DNA from: Lolium rigidum
Taxonomy: Eukaryota; Streptophyta; Magnoliopsida; Poales; Poaceae
Direction: 5' to 3'
Length of the DNA stretch: 64,000 nucleotides
Assembly (NCBI RefSeq): GCF_022539505.1
Contig: NC_061510.1
Span: 96,240,292-96,304,291 of the forward strand
Part shown: positions 1-12,200 of the stretch, in pieces
How positions within the stretch are numbered: position 1 is the stretch's first letter
How the letters are laid out: every line of letters begins with the position of its first letter
Program-made: the position numbers and the translations under genes
Notes under the pieces: model-generated
What the model saw: only the letters and a program-made list of their open reading frames with translations
What the model was told of the DNA's origin: nothing
The model's database searches: none

Positions 1-265
1 CTTTGATTTATAGAATTTGTATAGGAATTATGTAGGATTTGGGTCCTATAACAAAAAATTATACACAATTTGTTTGATTCATAGGAACATATCCTATAGA
101 AACTAATCTTATAGAAATTCAGTAGTGCAAATCCTATTAAAAAAATCATACCCTTATGAAAAATTTCTTTGCTACAATCGAACGCACTTCATCTTTCCAT
201 AAAATTCAATTATTGCATGACATCTGAATCATGTGCTTTTCTATCCTGTAATTAAAGAAGCCCTT
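1..265. repeat. MITE-like repeat, copy A (cut by window start)
   Basis: AT-rich segment that reappears in diverged form at about 19105-19376. Both copies share blocks such as TTTGATT.ATAGGAACATAT, AGTGCAAAT.CTAT and AAATTTCTTTGCTACAATC and end near TTTTCTATCCT. The two copies in an otherwise unrelated context indicate a dispersed element of about 270 bp. The left end lies outside the window, so termini and target duplication cannot be defined. Confidence 0.55.
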
Positions 266-1280
266 AGCTTTGGTTGTTAACCTCTTGTACTACAATATTG
301 GGTTCAGAGTTATTAATGAAGGCTGAGTACTATCCATTTAGTAATTGTATAACCGAGGGCATGATCGTCGACACTTAAATACATGTAGGAAGTAAAACTT
401 GCATACATGATCATTGTCTTTTCATGCTTTTGGGCTTTGGGACAGCTATGGGTTGAACCAATCGTATGCATTAACCGATGTAGAGATGGTGGTTTCTTCC
501 TTTTTGGATAAAAAAATCATAAACCCAAATGCTTAAAGGAGCGTGTGCGCTTTCTCCAAGTCGGCACTCTCTCGTTGTACACGAACCATGCCCCCACGCA
601 TGGTGGAACAACCGAACAAGCAAACTGCTTAAGAGAAAAATAGACGACGTAAGGGTCATGCAAACTGCTTAAGTGCTTATGAATCAGAAAAAAATCATTA
701 TTCTCTAAGGAAGCGGTCATCTAAAAATTGTTTTCATTGTTGCCTTCCTTGCGATGAGTTTTTCAAAATTAGATCCAACATAAGCATGACTTTTTTTTTA
801 TGAAGCAGCTTTCTGTCACGAAAAAGAAGACAGTTATACAAACATGTTTTTTCTAGCATGATCAATAAGTTGACAATTCTTTGAGTAAAAACAAGTTTCC
901 AGTATGTTGTTGTTTTTGCTTATCATAAAAGTGGCAATTAGAAATCGCCTTTTTTGCAATTTGGAGGGCACACACTGATATACTTTGGAAAAGGCAACAG
1001 AAGGCATGGAAAGCAAGTTTGTATTACCAACATTTCATATCATAAACTGGTAATTTGATCACTTTTTTTATGAATTGGTTGGGTAAAATAGAGGATAAAA
1101 ACAAGTTTATATTATGCATTTGTTTTTTTAATTGCTTAGATGCATTTTTTTAGGGCATGCATTACTTCCTAAATTCAAGCTTATAATACAAACTTTCTTT
1201 TTCATTACACCAAATTGTTGTTTATAATACGTGTGTAAAGTACAAAAGTAGGTAAATGCATTTGTAGACAAGTGGATTTT
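266..1280. other. Intergenic, nothing recognised
   Basis: AT-rich sequence with short poly-A/T runs and only short chance reading frames. I see no gene, RNA or clear transposon terminus. Confidence 0.5.
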
Positions 1281-2765
1281 GTACACCCAAGCATGGGTGT
1301 GGGTCTATCATGTACCACTCGTTTCTAGTTCGAGATTCGTGCGTGAACAGATCAGTTGGATATTTAGGTCGACCTAGCGCAATTTTTCTATCACATCGCT
1401 CTGTCCTTTCCCGTGGCTTTTCTCCGTGTAACCAGGAGCAACAGAAGCCTCTGTCCTCCATGTCGGGACCTCGTCCTTCGGTGGAGATGCTCTGCTCTAT
1501 CCAAAAAAGCAGTAGACTCTCTCTCTCTTCACTTTTTCTCTTGCTCTCGCTGCCGGCAATGATTCTAGCTTTTCCCCTCGCCGGCCATCTTCCCCGGGTG
1601 TGGCGACTGCTCCCTTGTGCCGCCGCGCGCGCCGACTTGCAAGTCCAAGAGGAACATTTCCGTAGAGCTTGGAGGGGGTCGTTCCTCGCTCTCGCCGCCG
1701 GCAAAATCCACCTTTTTTTTTCCACCGCCCGCCACCTCTGGCGCCCTGGTCGACCTACCGGTGCCGGCCGGAGATTGCCGCGGCCAGCGCCGCGCGCAGG
1801 CGCGACACGGCTGTGGCCTCTTCTCGAAGCTCCGCCTTACGTCACCACCGCAGCTCCACCTTGGCCGCCTCTTGAGAGCTATCTCTCCGACCGCGCCACC
1901 TCTGTGTCTTTCCCGTCGCCACCTGCAAAGAAAGATGTCAGACACGGTGGAGGTAGCGATGGAACAAGCGCCGGTGGAGGGAGGAAGAAGCCGCCGGCAG
2001 AGGTGGGGAGAAGAATCAGGCGGTGGAGGACAAGAAACCGGCCGGGGAGGGCAGCGTCGCCCAAATCAATCTAGAAGGCAAGAACAGGTCCGATCCTTCT
2101 CTTCGCCCATCTGTTCTGAAGAACAAATTAGAACAAGGCTATCTAGCAGACTAGCACTAGCAGCACATCATGTCTTTTTAATTCGGAAAAGCCCAACTAA
2201 CTAGCTCCAGCCATCTTTTCTGAAGATATTGCTGTTGTGTTTTCTATTAGTATTTGCATTTATACTGGCATCTAAATCTTGTTACTTTCTTGAATATATT
2301 TTACATGATTTCTGGAACTTGGATGAATATAGCTCTCGATTGGAATAATCATGTTCTAGTGGTGTTGCATGTAGGTTCATAACTTTTGGGTCTAATCACT
2401 CATGAAGTGTATAGAGTGTTCTACGCTTGTGTGAAAAACACTGCTACTTATGCTCCAGATCAAAGCTTACTTATGAAAAGGAGGCAAGCTTCACTCCTCT
2501 TGTTTAAGAAAATGGGAATGCATTGGAAGGGTCTGGTGGTGGTGGTTGACTGCAATGTCTTGCATTGGAAGGCTCTCGTGGTGGTGGTTGTGTTAAGGTA
2601 TTGTCTACTCCTCTCATTCCTCATGTTTACTGCAAGCTGAAAACTGTGGATGCTTGAATCCGCTATTTGTTTGACAACATTAGAGATTCATTCACGCAAG
2701 CACTTGATGCCATGCTTGCTGTACTGTGGTCAAGGTTGCAGTGCCTTGCATCTTTTTTCTTGTAG

Positions 2766-2878
2766 AAGTCATTTGCAAGAAGGGGGTAGCGGCAACGGCA
2801 GCAGAAAGCAATTTGGAGATCATCAACGACGGTGTCCAGAACATCATGGAGCGTCAAGTTCGCACTCGGCTGGAGTGA
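2766..2878 (+). pseudogene. Exon-like remnant of unknown protein
   Basis: A pyrimidine-rich tract ending in TTTTTTCTTGTAG is followed by an open frame that ends LEIINDGVQNIMERQVRTRLE-stop at 2876-2878, which looks like a genuine charged C-terminus. I could not join it in phase to the GC-rich open frame beginning with ATG at 1935 (51 codons to a possible donor at 2087/2088). It is therefore either a fragment of a larger gene or captured transposon coding DNA. Function unknown. Confidence 0.2.
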
Positions 2879-2886
2879 TTCTGCTA

Positions 2887-2957
2887 TAGTCGTCAGTTAG
2901 CTCATAGTCGTCGCTTAGGAGTAGTCGTCAGTTAGCAGTACGTCGTCAGTTAGCAGC
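2887..2957. repeat. Short degenerate tandem repeat (GTCGTCAGTTAG)
   Basis: Four imperfect copies of a roughly 20-bp unit with the core GTCGTCAGTTAG or GTCGTCGCTTAG lie directly downstream of the exon-like remnant. Confidence 0.5.
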
Positions 2958-4589
2958 AGGCAGATGTTTTCTGGGCATCTTTTTGGCCGATGACAACTTG
3001 CAATATGGTAGCAAAATCTGTCTTCTACCATGTTCAGTGATAATGATATGAAATAAATGGCTTGCAAGTCTTGCGATTAAGAAAAAAAACTTGTACTCCT
3101 TCGTCTAAGATGTTTCACTAGTACAAGCTGATCGAAGGACAGCTTTTTTTATCCATTGTAGATCAAACTCAGTAGCAGCAGGAAGATGTTTTTGGGATCC
3201 TATTTTGGATCGCCATATTTGTCTAGGACGATCACCACCAAATCCACTGTGAGATGTAAACCGTCTAGCAAAACACAGCATTGGCCGTCACAGGAATTTG
3301 ATATTCTCGCTTTAATCCTGGGAGTGAGGACTGACGGAACGGTATGGTTATCGACTTGTCTTATTGCGAGCATCATGAGCGAGCAGTTGCACATGTGGGT
3401 GCTTACCCAAGCCACAGTGTTTGGTCGGATGGGTCGACGCCGGGGTGACACAGAGTTCATCACGAGAGGATTGAAATTAAATCGCCGGACGGGAACAAAT
3501 TTGATGGGCAAAATCCGGCAAGAGTGTAGCAGCAGAGGATAGGGAATTATTGCAAGAAGAAAACAGTAGGGGACCAAAAACAAATCCTCCCTTCGAAGGA
3601 CAACAGGAAGTTGGGGGAGGAAGGGATGGATTCCATTAGTCACCTGGAGAAGTGGAGATTATTTAGAGGTGGACGAGATCCAGCCGCACTGTGACCGACG
3701 CCTACAACGGCAGTGACGACGAGGAGGAAGTCCTGCTCCAGCTTTGCTCGCTTCTCCAAATGAAAGCAACTCAACCAACACAAGGGCGTGAAGCCGCAGC
3801 ACCGAGACACAACAACGATTTAAGAATATATAGGGAGGAAGGCAGCACGAGCCGGCAGAGAAGGAAGGAAGAGAAGGCGCCCGGATTCCAGTGCGCCGGA
3901 TTCGACGCCGGATTTCCGTGATTCCAGCGCGCCGGGTCCGCCGGTGCTGAAGCGGTGGCCAGATGTCCCACCGCTGCTGAGAGATGACTGAGATATCGGT
4001 GCAGCTAGGCAGGAAGAGCAATGGAGGGACATGCAAAGAAGAAGAAGTCGAGGAGAGGATGGTGGAGAAGAACTAGAGGTGGGGGACGGTATCCATGTCG
4101 AGAGAGGAAGAAACACCTACGCTAGGCCTTGGCAGCCGCGGAGGATGTCGTGTGAGAGAGGAGACGCACCAGCGGATTCGTGGAGTCAAAAGCCGTGTCG
4201 GGAGGCTTTCTGCCCCTGTTCATGGGACCCGCTAACTTAGCAGAATTGAAGGAAATAGAGTAAAATGATTTCTCTCACCTGACACCTTTTCCGAATCTCC
4301 AAGCATCCAACGGCTGGGGAAGCACCCTCACCCATGCTTGGGTGTACAAATGTATTTCCCACAAATAGCACTTGCTTGAAATTTCCATTTTCCATTTTAA
4401 TTTGCACATACATGTCTTAACTGATATTAAACTAATCAGTTCTACAAAATTCTTTCTCATACTACATAGTTGTTGTTCAAAATTATTCGTCAACATGGCC
4501 GTGCGAGGTCTAGTTTGGAAGACCTCGTCAACACAACAATGCAAATTGTAATTTGGAAGCCCGTTTTTAGAGGAGTGTGAACTTTTGTA

Positions 4590-4975
4590 GGACGAGCACA
4601 TGTAGCTTTTTTTTCAAAAATTCAAAAATGGCATTCTAAGTTTCAAAAAAATCTGAAAAAAAATCTAGATGTAGGCAATGTTGAGTTCTATCATTGTGAA
4701 AAATTTGAATCCAAGATACCATATATTCGATGCAGCACAAAAATAACAAAATCTGACAGATTTTGAGACTGTGAGAGTTTGTACTATTCACTATTATAGA
4801 TACTAGAATTTGTCATTTTTGTATAGTCTCCAATATAAGGTATTTCGAGTGCAAATTTGCACGTTGGTAGAGCACAAGATTCTCTACATCTACATTTATT
4901 TGCAGATTTTTTTTGAAACTTTAAAATACTATTTTTATTTTTTTTTTAAAAAACTAGCTACATGTAGCTCGAGCT
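4590..4975. mobile_element. Old fold-back (long inverted repeat) element
   Basis: The left terminus GAGCACATGTAGCTTTTTTT is mirrored on the right by a diverged copy reading toward it (CTAGCTACATGTAGCTCGAG). Inside, the left arm motifs GTTTCAAAAAAATCTG, AGATGTAGGCAATGTTG and ATACCATATATTCG.TGCA have reverse complements in the right arm (about 4830-4930), meeting near a centre at about 4785-4800. The arms look roughly 70% alike, so the element is old. It has the same architecture as the fresh fold-back at 59635-60016. Confidence 0.6.
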
Positions 4976-5844
4976 ACGTTTGTGGTTTCCGTTTTTAGAG
5001 TGCATTAATAGCTCGGGTGCTCAGCGTCCAAGAAATAAAAACAAGGCAGATAATAGTTGAGAGCATTGTTAGCTGTAGCCATCAAACCAAATAAAATAGA
5101 GAACATTGTTAGCTGTAATCTGTTAGTGCGTTTCGTTGTTATCTTTTCCGGTCACTCTCCTACTTTCTTTTTTTGCGGGTATTTCAAACATGCCCTTTTG
5201 TCTTTGATTACGCAAAACCAGACATCTCCTATCATACTAATACTAAAAGGATGAGGTCAAGAAATGTGTGTTTAAAAACCAAAATTAACATGGTGTCGCT
5301 AGCAGTGAAACCGTGTCCATGGTCTAAACTAGCGCTATTGTTGGCAGGCGGGACCTTATATAAGCACGGAATCATCATGAAATAATCTGATAGCCATATT
5401 CTCCGTGCATAGTATTTTGTTACCCCAATTTTCTCGGGCCAAGCACCAAACAGATGAGCTTCAAAATCCCAGAAAGTGAGACAGAACTGCAAGCAGGAGT
5501 AGCACGGTGATACAACACGAGAGAAGCATTCTGAATTTCAAACATCCATACTGCCGTAATGGTATACATAGAAAACACAGCCTGATCCACAAACTGAGAG
5601 AGGTTGTGTTGATCATATTAACTGGATGCCCAGAACAAATTGTTCACACAACAGAATATAAATGCGCCTTTTATTTCGAGGTTCAATGAATCTCTTGATG
5701 TACACTAAACAAATGTATAGGCTAGGATACAGGTTTGGTACAAAACTGCAAAATGCTTAGCAAAACCCTGAAATATGGCAGGCAAAAAAAAGGAAGAGAA
5801 GGAGCGGGGACTATAAAGAGGGGCTTATTGTTCCAAGGAAGGTG
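4976..5844. other. Intergenic and 3' flank/UTR of chorismate synthase
   Basis: No independent gene seen. The part nearest 5844 must contain the 3' UTR of the minus-strand chorismate synthase gene, but I cannot place its poly-A site. Confidence 0.5.
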
Positions 5845-8800
5845 TTATGCTAGATCTGGTGCCAATACAGGTGTACTGTTTGTGGAACCAACTGGTTCTT
5901 GTAGGGCAAGGTTCAGTGGAAACATCTCACACTGAGCACTGTGCGCCATCAACTGGTCCATGAGGACCAATGCGGCCATCGTTTCAACCATTGGAACAGC
6001 TACAAAAGAAATGATGGGAAAAAAATCAGATCATAGGACACTAGTGGAAGTAACAAAAAGTACAATATTAGAATGGTCCATTACCCCGGGGAACAACACA
6101 TGGGTCGTGGCGACCCCTTGTCCTAAGTTCGATATCCTGATGATCCCTTGTTACAGTATTTTGCTTCTTCTGCAAAAATTAAATTGCTGACTCAGATAAA
6201 TAGCTATATAACTGCCCCACAAGTAGCAAGAATGAAATGTTACCCATATAACTTTACTACTACTATACTGCAACAGAAAGAAGTTAAATATTTTGCACCA
6301 TAGAAACATTTGTATATGCACAGTTGTTGCTCAAAAGTTTGATACTTGGCATAACAGTGGTGGTAAGTTGTAACTGCATAACATCACGGTTCTTATCATT
6401 CAAAAAGCATGCCATTGAAAATGCTGCTATACTTTCAAGATACAGCATTTTCACTGCTTTGTTATTCTGAAATGAACTTTGCTGAACTGGAATGGCTTAC
6501 CCCGATAGTTGCTGTTGGCTTGAAAGCTACTTTGAAGTATATTGTTTCACCATTTGATATCCCTCCCTGTATGCACGTACAGTTAATAATCAGTGACATA
6601 CTTCTGATTACAAGTACTGAAAATGAGCGCTAAAGCAATAGGGGCTAGGATAAATACCTGTACACCACCCGAGCGATTGGTTCGTGTTCTCACATTTCCA
6701 GCCTCATCCATGTAGAACTCATCGTTATGCTCACTTCCAGTTAAGTCAGTACCTGGGAACAAGTTACTAGTACTCAGGCCAACTGTAAAGCAGGAGCAAT
6801 TTCCACAACAACTAATTTTGTGCCAAAAAAATTCTTACCTGCAAATCCACTACCAATCTCAAATCCCTTGCTTGCAGGAAGAGAAAGCATAGCCTTCGCC
6901 AGTAGAGCTTCGAGTTTGTCAAATACAGGAGTGCCAAGCCCCTATAAATTATACCAGCAAATCAAAGTCATTGTGTTACTATTGATGAATTGGTCAACAA
7001 CAATTAAGCAACAAATATAAGAATGTAGCACAAACCATGGTCATGGGTAGAAAACAAATAGATGAGACTTTATTTTTTGGTTTATAATGGTGGAACACAG
7101 CAAAAGCAAGATAACAGGGTAATACTTACACGAGGAACATTTCTAGCAATACATGTGACCACCCCGCCGATCGAATTCCCATCAGTTCGCACTTTATCAA
7201 TTGCAGCGATCATCTTCTCTGCATATTCTGGATCAGGGCATCTACAAATGTTGCTCTCTATCTGTAGAATATCAAAAAATCCAGTAAATCACTAAGCGTA
7301 TCATGCATTTTTTTCCCTGAAAAGGATGTGAACCACAGACCTGGTCCAGGGTCACAGTTTCATAATCAACTGCATCGTCAGGCAGTACGACTTGGTGCAC
7401 TTTGGAAACAAATGCCAGAATCTGCAGGTTGGTATTTTATGCCATAAGGTACTGAAAGGTTAAGTTACACAGAGAGAGAAATAGCCTCAAATTTTGCCCT
7501 TCTAAATGGGAATGAAAAGGTAAAATAAATCAGTATTTACTGTAGCATGATACTTGTACTACTGTAGATTTTTTACTCTATACAACACTATACAAGATGG
7601 ATTGAACCACATGAGCAAATGAGTTGGCATATTTAGGTCAAGCAAGAACCAGGATCAAAGCAATATAAGGAGGGACCATTTAACAGAAAAACTACTGTGC
7701 AACACTGCTCATTTGTAAAATCTAATAATGTTAATACTCCCTCCGATCCCTTTTAATCGACTCGGATTTAGTACTGTACTAAATCCAAGTCGAGTCGATT
7801 AAAAGGGATCAGAGGGAGTATTATTATTATAAGTAAGACATATGTTGAATGCTTGGACATATTCATGATGTATCTACAAGCAAGTTTTCTTTCTTCAAGC
7901 TATATGTTGTTGATCAAGCAGTGACCAGGGTAGTGACAAGGCTTTGTACAGATGCAGAATACTTAAGAAAGAAAGTGCCAGGTAGGAGTAGAACTGAACC
8001 TCTACTCCAGATTTGAGCTTGAGAATTTTCTTTGCGAGAGCTCCTGCAGCTACCCTTCCAATGGTTTCTCTTGCCGATGACCTTCCACCTCCCTATATTT
8101 CAGTTGGCCAAGAAAAAGGTTCAATTAAACTATTCAGGTAATATTGAAACATTTTGCGCATGTAAAGTTGTAGCAGAAAAGATGCAACATCTAATGCTTC
8201 CATCTGTTAACTGGTCTATACATCCTGCATATAGATGGAAAAAGGTACCTGCACAGATCTAACGCCATACTTGAGGTCATAGGTCAAATCCGCATGGGAA
8301 GGTCTGTACGCCTTAGCCATTTCAGTGTAATCCTGTGGAATAAAAAAATGGTTGTGGAATAAGAGGATAAGTACCAACAATTATGGCCCTGTCAAATGCC
8401 CAGCTGCCATGAGTAGCTATTAGAAATATAATATGAGATGTTTGACACTTACACCCCCTCTTTGATCAGTGTTTGGGACGAAAACATGAATTGGCGTCCC
8501 AGTGGTCAATCCTGCAGAAAAAACATCAGCACTGTCATAATACTGAAACAATATAATGCATTCTTATTTCAAAATCAAAATCACCAAAGTAATCCTGTGT
8601 CTTGAAAGGTTACCCTACCTTCGTATGTCCCTGAAAGAATTTTACAGGTATCGGTCTCCTTTCTTGGGGTGGTAATTCTGCTCTGACCTGGCCGTCTGTA
8701 ACAGTAAACCTTTTTCATGTTAGTTAGCACCATGGAAAATAATCTAATAATTACATCTCCAGGAGGTTAACACAATGCATTTCCAGTATTCAAAATTTTG

Positions 8801-9572
8801 GGAGCAGCTAGCTTGTCGCTGAAAATAATGTGATGATCTGGAAGCACACCTTCGGTCGAGGTCCGCCTGCATGTCTTCCTCGGTGAGTGGGATTCTGGGC
8901 GGGCACCCGCTGATGACGCAGCCGACACCGCCTCCATGAGACTCGCCGTAAGTCGCGACCTGGAAGTAGTCCCCGAAGATATTTCCGGCCGCCTTCACCT
9001 CTGTGATCGAATTTACAGAGGAACAAATGTTAGAGCTAGCTCTACTACGGTTCTCATTCCGACATAACAGATGGCATACCATGTAATAGATTGATGACTC
9101 CATGTGAACTTAGATACTACATACAAATTCAAGTTCAGGAAAGATCGACAATGGAAGTAGGTGCTATCACAACCCCCAGATCTCAAAGCAACCAATGGAG
9201 CAGGCAAAAAATGAACCCACTACTAAGCTATGCGCGACAGGATCAAACGAACTCGTGCGATCTTCAGAGGAGCATGGTTCCCAAAATTAGCATCGCAGAG
9301 GCGACTACGACGCTGCAGCTGACTAAGCAACCACGAGCTCCCCTTACACGAAGCAAAAGGCAATTCTCCCCTCGGACGAAACGGTTCTAGCAGTAGCAGC
9401 AGGAATCGAGGGTGGGTGGAGCTGACGGACCTAGGCGAGAGGCGCGGCGGCGGGCGACGGAGAAGCGGAGGGAGGCGGGGGCGGAGTCGGTGAGCGCGCG
9501 GAAGCCGCCGCGCGGGAGGGGGCTCCAGGGCGCGCCGGCGGTCACCCGGTGCGAGGCGGGCGCGGATGCCAT
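5845..9572 (-). CDS. Chorismate synthase, plastidial precursor (13 exons, 440 aa)
   Basis: Catalyses the last shikimate-pathway step, EPSP to chorismate plus phosphate, using reduced FMN; in plants it acts in plastids. Exons (minus): 9572-9431, 9000-8850, 8695-8619, 8511-8453, 8332-8249, 8092-8000, 7421-7341, 7261-7130, 6941-6839, 6752-6658, 6566-6501, 6169-6085, 5999-5845. Together they give 1323 bp with every junction in frame and GT-AG borders. Residues 1 to about 47 are Ala/Ser/Arg-rich and poor in acidic residues, as in a chloroplast transit peptide, and conserved sequence starts at about 50 (KAAGN.FGDYF). The family motifs are present: GESHGGG at 66-72 with catalytic-type His69, RPSHAD with His156, [13 protein letters not shown] from about 171, and [15 protein letters not shown] from 381. 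Length matches plant orthologues. Start chosen as the first ATG before the transit peptide. Exon 10 has an upstream in-frame alternative acceptor (see findings). Intron 6 carries a small MITE. The gene looks intact. Confidence 0.96.
7737..7818. mobile_element. 82-bp Stowaway-type MITE in chorismate synthase intron 6
   Basis: CTCCCTCCGATCCC...GGGATCAGAGGGAG flanked by TA on both sides (7735-7736 and 7819-7820), the Tc1/mariner-Stowaway signature. The element is almost entirely palindromic: TTTTAATCGACTCG on the left pairs with CGAGTCGATTAAAA on the right, around GTACTGTAC. Confidence 0.9.
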
Positions 9573-11076
9573 TGGAATGGGGGAGGGTAGATTGGTTGGT
9601 TTGGTTTGGTTTTTCGGTTGGTGAGCGGAGGTGGAAGGAGAGAGAGAAGGTGGACTCTAAATACGCGACGGCGAGTCGTCACCTACCCACCTCCGGCGGC
9701 TCGGTCTGGGTTTGGTTTGGTTTCGTGGTGCTGCCGGTTGCCGCACCTACGACGGCGAGATCGCGAGTTCGGGTTGGTGAGGACGGAGGCGATTGACTCG
9801 TTTAATAAACACGACGAATCCTGCCTACCACGAAACTTGCACGCACCGCGCACGTGACGAATCGACGCCATCTCAAAACGAAATCATTCGTAATATTTAT
9901 GAAAACACACCAAAAAAACAACCCCTGTCTCCCTCGATTGTTTATGCTGCCAGTGGTGACTCCCACGAGCCACGACAATCCGTTATGGCCATGGGTGGAG
10001 AAGGTGAGGATGTGTGTGGTTTGTGACCAACATTTTTACCCAAACACGCATCACTTGTCCCGGTATGAAGATATATAAATAAATAAATAACACCATTGTG
10101 ATTACGATTCATTTGATAACCACTTTTTGTTCCCGGGAAAACAAAAAAGAGAAATCCAATTGGGAAGGTACTAATGGCTTTTGGTGGCATGTTGGGTGTC
10201 TTTTTTTCCATCTAGATGACGATGTGTTATTCCAATTGCGATGGTGCTAGCTAGGTAGAACAGTCGGGTTAGAAAAAAGAAGTATTTCATGTCCCGAATT
10301 CTTTCTTTTTTTCGTGATGTAATCCCATAGATATGAAAAATTGGACTTCTGTAAATTGGATCAATTTGATGGTATGCTGAATCGGCTGATCCATCTCATC
10401 CTCTTTCGGCAAAAGAAGTTGGACTTTAGTTAGCTAAAAAAAAGTACCAGCAACTTGTTTGTCCCCTTTGAGTATCTAGACCCTTGTGATCGATAGTCGG
10501 ACCCACGCTCACGGCACCGAAGTCCCGCTACTCCTGCGGAACTAGTACCACCAATAGATAGGCTCGTTTCTTCTTGGGCAACCCTGAAAGTATCTTCTAG
10601 TACGGACTGAAATGATGGATGTGCAAGACGTCAAGAGCCATAGTTAGTTGTTGTTTGTATTTGATTCTTTTGTCTCCTTGTTGATACCGGCAGACTCAAC
10701 CAGATGATGATGTCTATTGGTTGGTAATGAGAGGACTCTTAGTACCCGCAAAAATAAAGATGACCAATGTATGCAACATAAAATCTAATGCATGCAACAA
10801 CACAACAACACATCTTTGCAACATAGATTAGATCATTTGCAACCGACCTTTAGAACATCACAATATGATACTTATGTGTATGTGAAAGATTGTATATAGG
10901 CTTCCCGCATGTTGAAAAACATATGCAACATGAAATAAATTTTGAGGCATCTACCTCGCCAATGAGATCGGCAATAGGGAATCATTTGCCAAAATATAAT
11001 CTAAAATCCGCCAAACAAACAATTCCATGCGCTCTCTAGCAGCGCTAACGGCCCACCACCAGAGTGAAGATAGAGC
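9573..11076. other. 5' flank of chorismate synthase and intergenic DNA
   Basis: 9573-9800 is GC-rich with GGTTTGGTTTGG runs and should hold the 5' UTR and promoter of the minus-strand gene. An AT motif GTATTTAGAG on the minus strand near 9655-9665 is only a weak TATA candidate. 9800-11076 is AT-rich with no gene recognised. Confidence 0.4.
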
Positions 11077-11101
11077 GGGGGGGGGGGGGGGGGGGGGGGG
11101 G
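11077..11101 (+). repeat. Homopolymer of 25 G
   Basis: Uninterrupted run of 25 G directly after TAGAGC. Its length may be unreliable because homopolymers are error-prone in sequencing and assembly. Confidence 0.95.
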
Positions 11102-11424
11102 CTTATTCTAACATCAGGAGGACGTATCCACCTCACCATCCTAGAGAAGACAATAGAGCTACATGAAAAAAACGAAAGCCCACCTCACGCCGGAGGCGGG
11201 ATAGACCGGCGACATTGCCGGCAAGGTGGGCGGAAAACCTATATTGGTTTGTGATCGCCTCCTCTCTCTCTCTCCCCCTTGCGCAGTACTAGTTCACACG
11301 AACCTTAATGTAACCTGAGTCAGACAAGTTGTTTTAAGGACTGTGCTCGCTGACTCAAGTGAGTTCTACTCACTTCCTCACCCTTTCACCTATCTCCTCG
11401 CACGTTCACCTCTCGTGATCTCTT

Positions 11425-12010
11425 CAACAGTGCATTGATTCGCGATGACCTCTACATGAAATAAATTTCTACACTGATGATGTGATCCACTTAGACACTC
11501 AATTTCAGGTTTTGTTAAATGTAGCTCCCAAATGTGGTGTGTCAGTTCCGAGTTCATTGAGATTGATTTTGTCAAATTTGTCTCCCGTGGCTGATCTTCC
11601 CAAATTCCTTTGAGCAGTAGCTTTCCCATGTTGTTCTGCATAACTTTCATGTTGTAAGTTCTTGTTTTCAACATCATAAGCGCCGTGGGTTATGAGTTCT
11701 TTGTAGGATTCATGGATTGAACTAAACTTTCTTTGTATCCATGTGTGTATGTTTATCTCTTTCACCCTACTGTATCTTGATCCACTTCTATTTGTATGGA
11801 CACTTCAATTCGCGATGACCTCAACACGAAAAAGGACATCATTGATGATATGATTTTATTTAGGGAATCGATTTGAAGTTTCGGTAAACGTAGCTTCACG
11901 ATTTCGTGTTTCCATTTGGAGGTCATTGAGATGAATTTCATCAACTTGGTTGTTGGGGGTCGAAATTTTCTGATTTTCCTTGACCGGTATCTTCGTCCTA
12001 TTGCTCCGCC
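11425..12010. repeat. Diverged tandem duplication, unit about 365 bp
   Basis: Two segments (about 11430-11640 and 11797-12010) align in order: TTCGCGATGACCTC, A(A/C)ACGAAA, TGATGATATGA or TGATGATGTGA, a GGTTTTG or GTTTCGG .TAAA.GTAGCT block, GTTCATTGAG or GGTCATTGAG, and T.TTCATCAA or TTTTGTCAAA. The copies are clearly diverged. No terminal features or coding potential seen. Confidence 0.45.
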
Positions 12011-12200
12011 CAAATTCCATGTTTATCTTCCCTATTTGTGTATCAGAGGTGAAGTGGTTATGATTATTTGCAATTGTGATGAATGTGTGGTAATCTTACG
12101 AATCCAGCACAAAGTAACCATATACATCCATGCAAACAACCAGACACGATCTCGGTCAGGCTTAGCTAGAAGAGTGCAGGCAACCAAACAATATGCACAC

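Larger units (their letters stand above)
1281..4347. mobile_element. 3.1-kb segment bounded by short inverted repeats
   Basis: The left edge reads GTACACCCAAGCATGGGTG (1281-1299) and the right edge, 4329-4347, is its reverse complement. Similarity fades just inside the termini. The interior is mixed: a GC-rich block (about 1550-2060) with gene-like composition, an exon-like piece ending at 2878, and GC-richer DNA again near 3650-4140. A target duplication is not obvious, so this may be an old DNA transposon that captured host DNA, or a coincidence around a palindromic 16-mer (CACCCAAGCATGGGTG). Superfamily not assigned. Confidence 0.35.

Noticed and set aside
1222..2204. Overlapping ORFs of 126-254 codons on both strands
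   Set aside because: GC-rich region with open frames in several registers. None has a recognisable motif, and a coherent exon structure could not be built.
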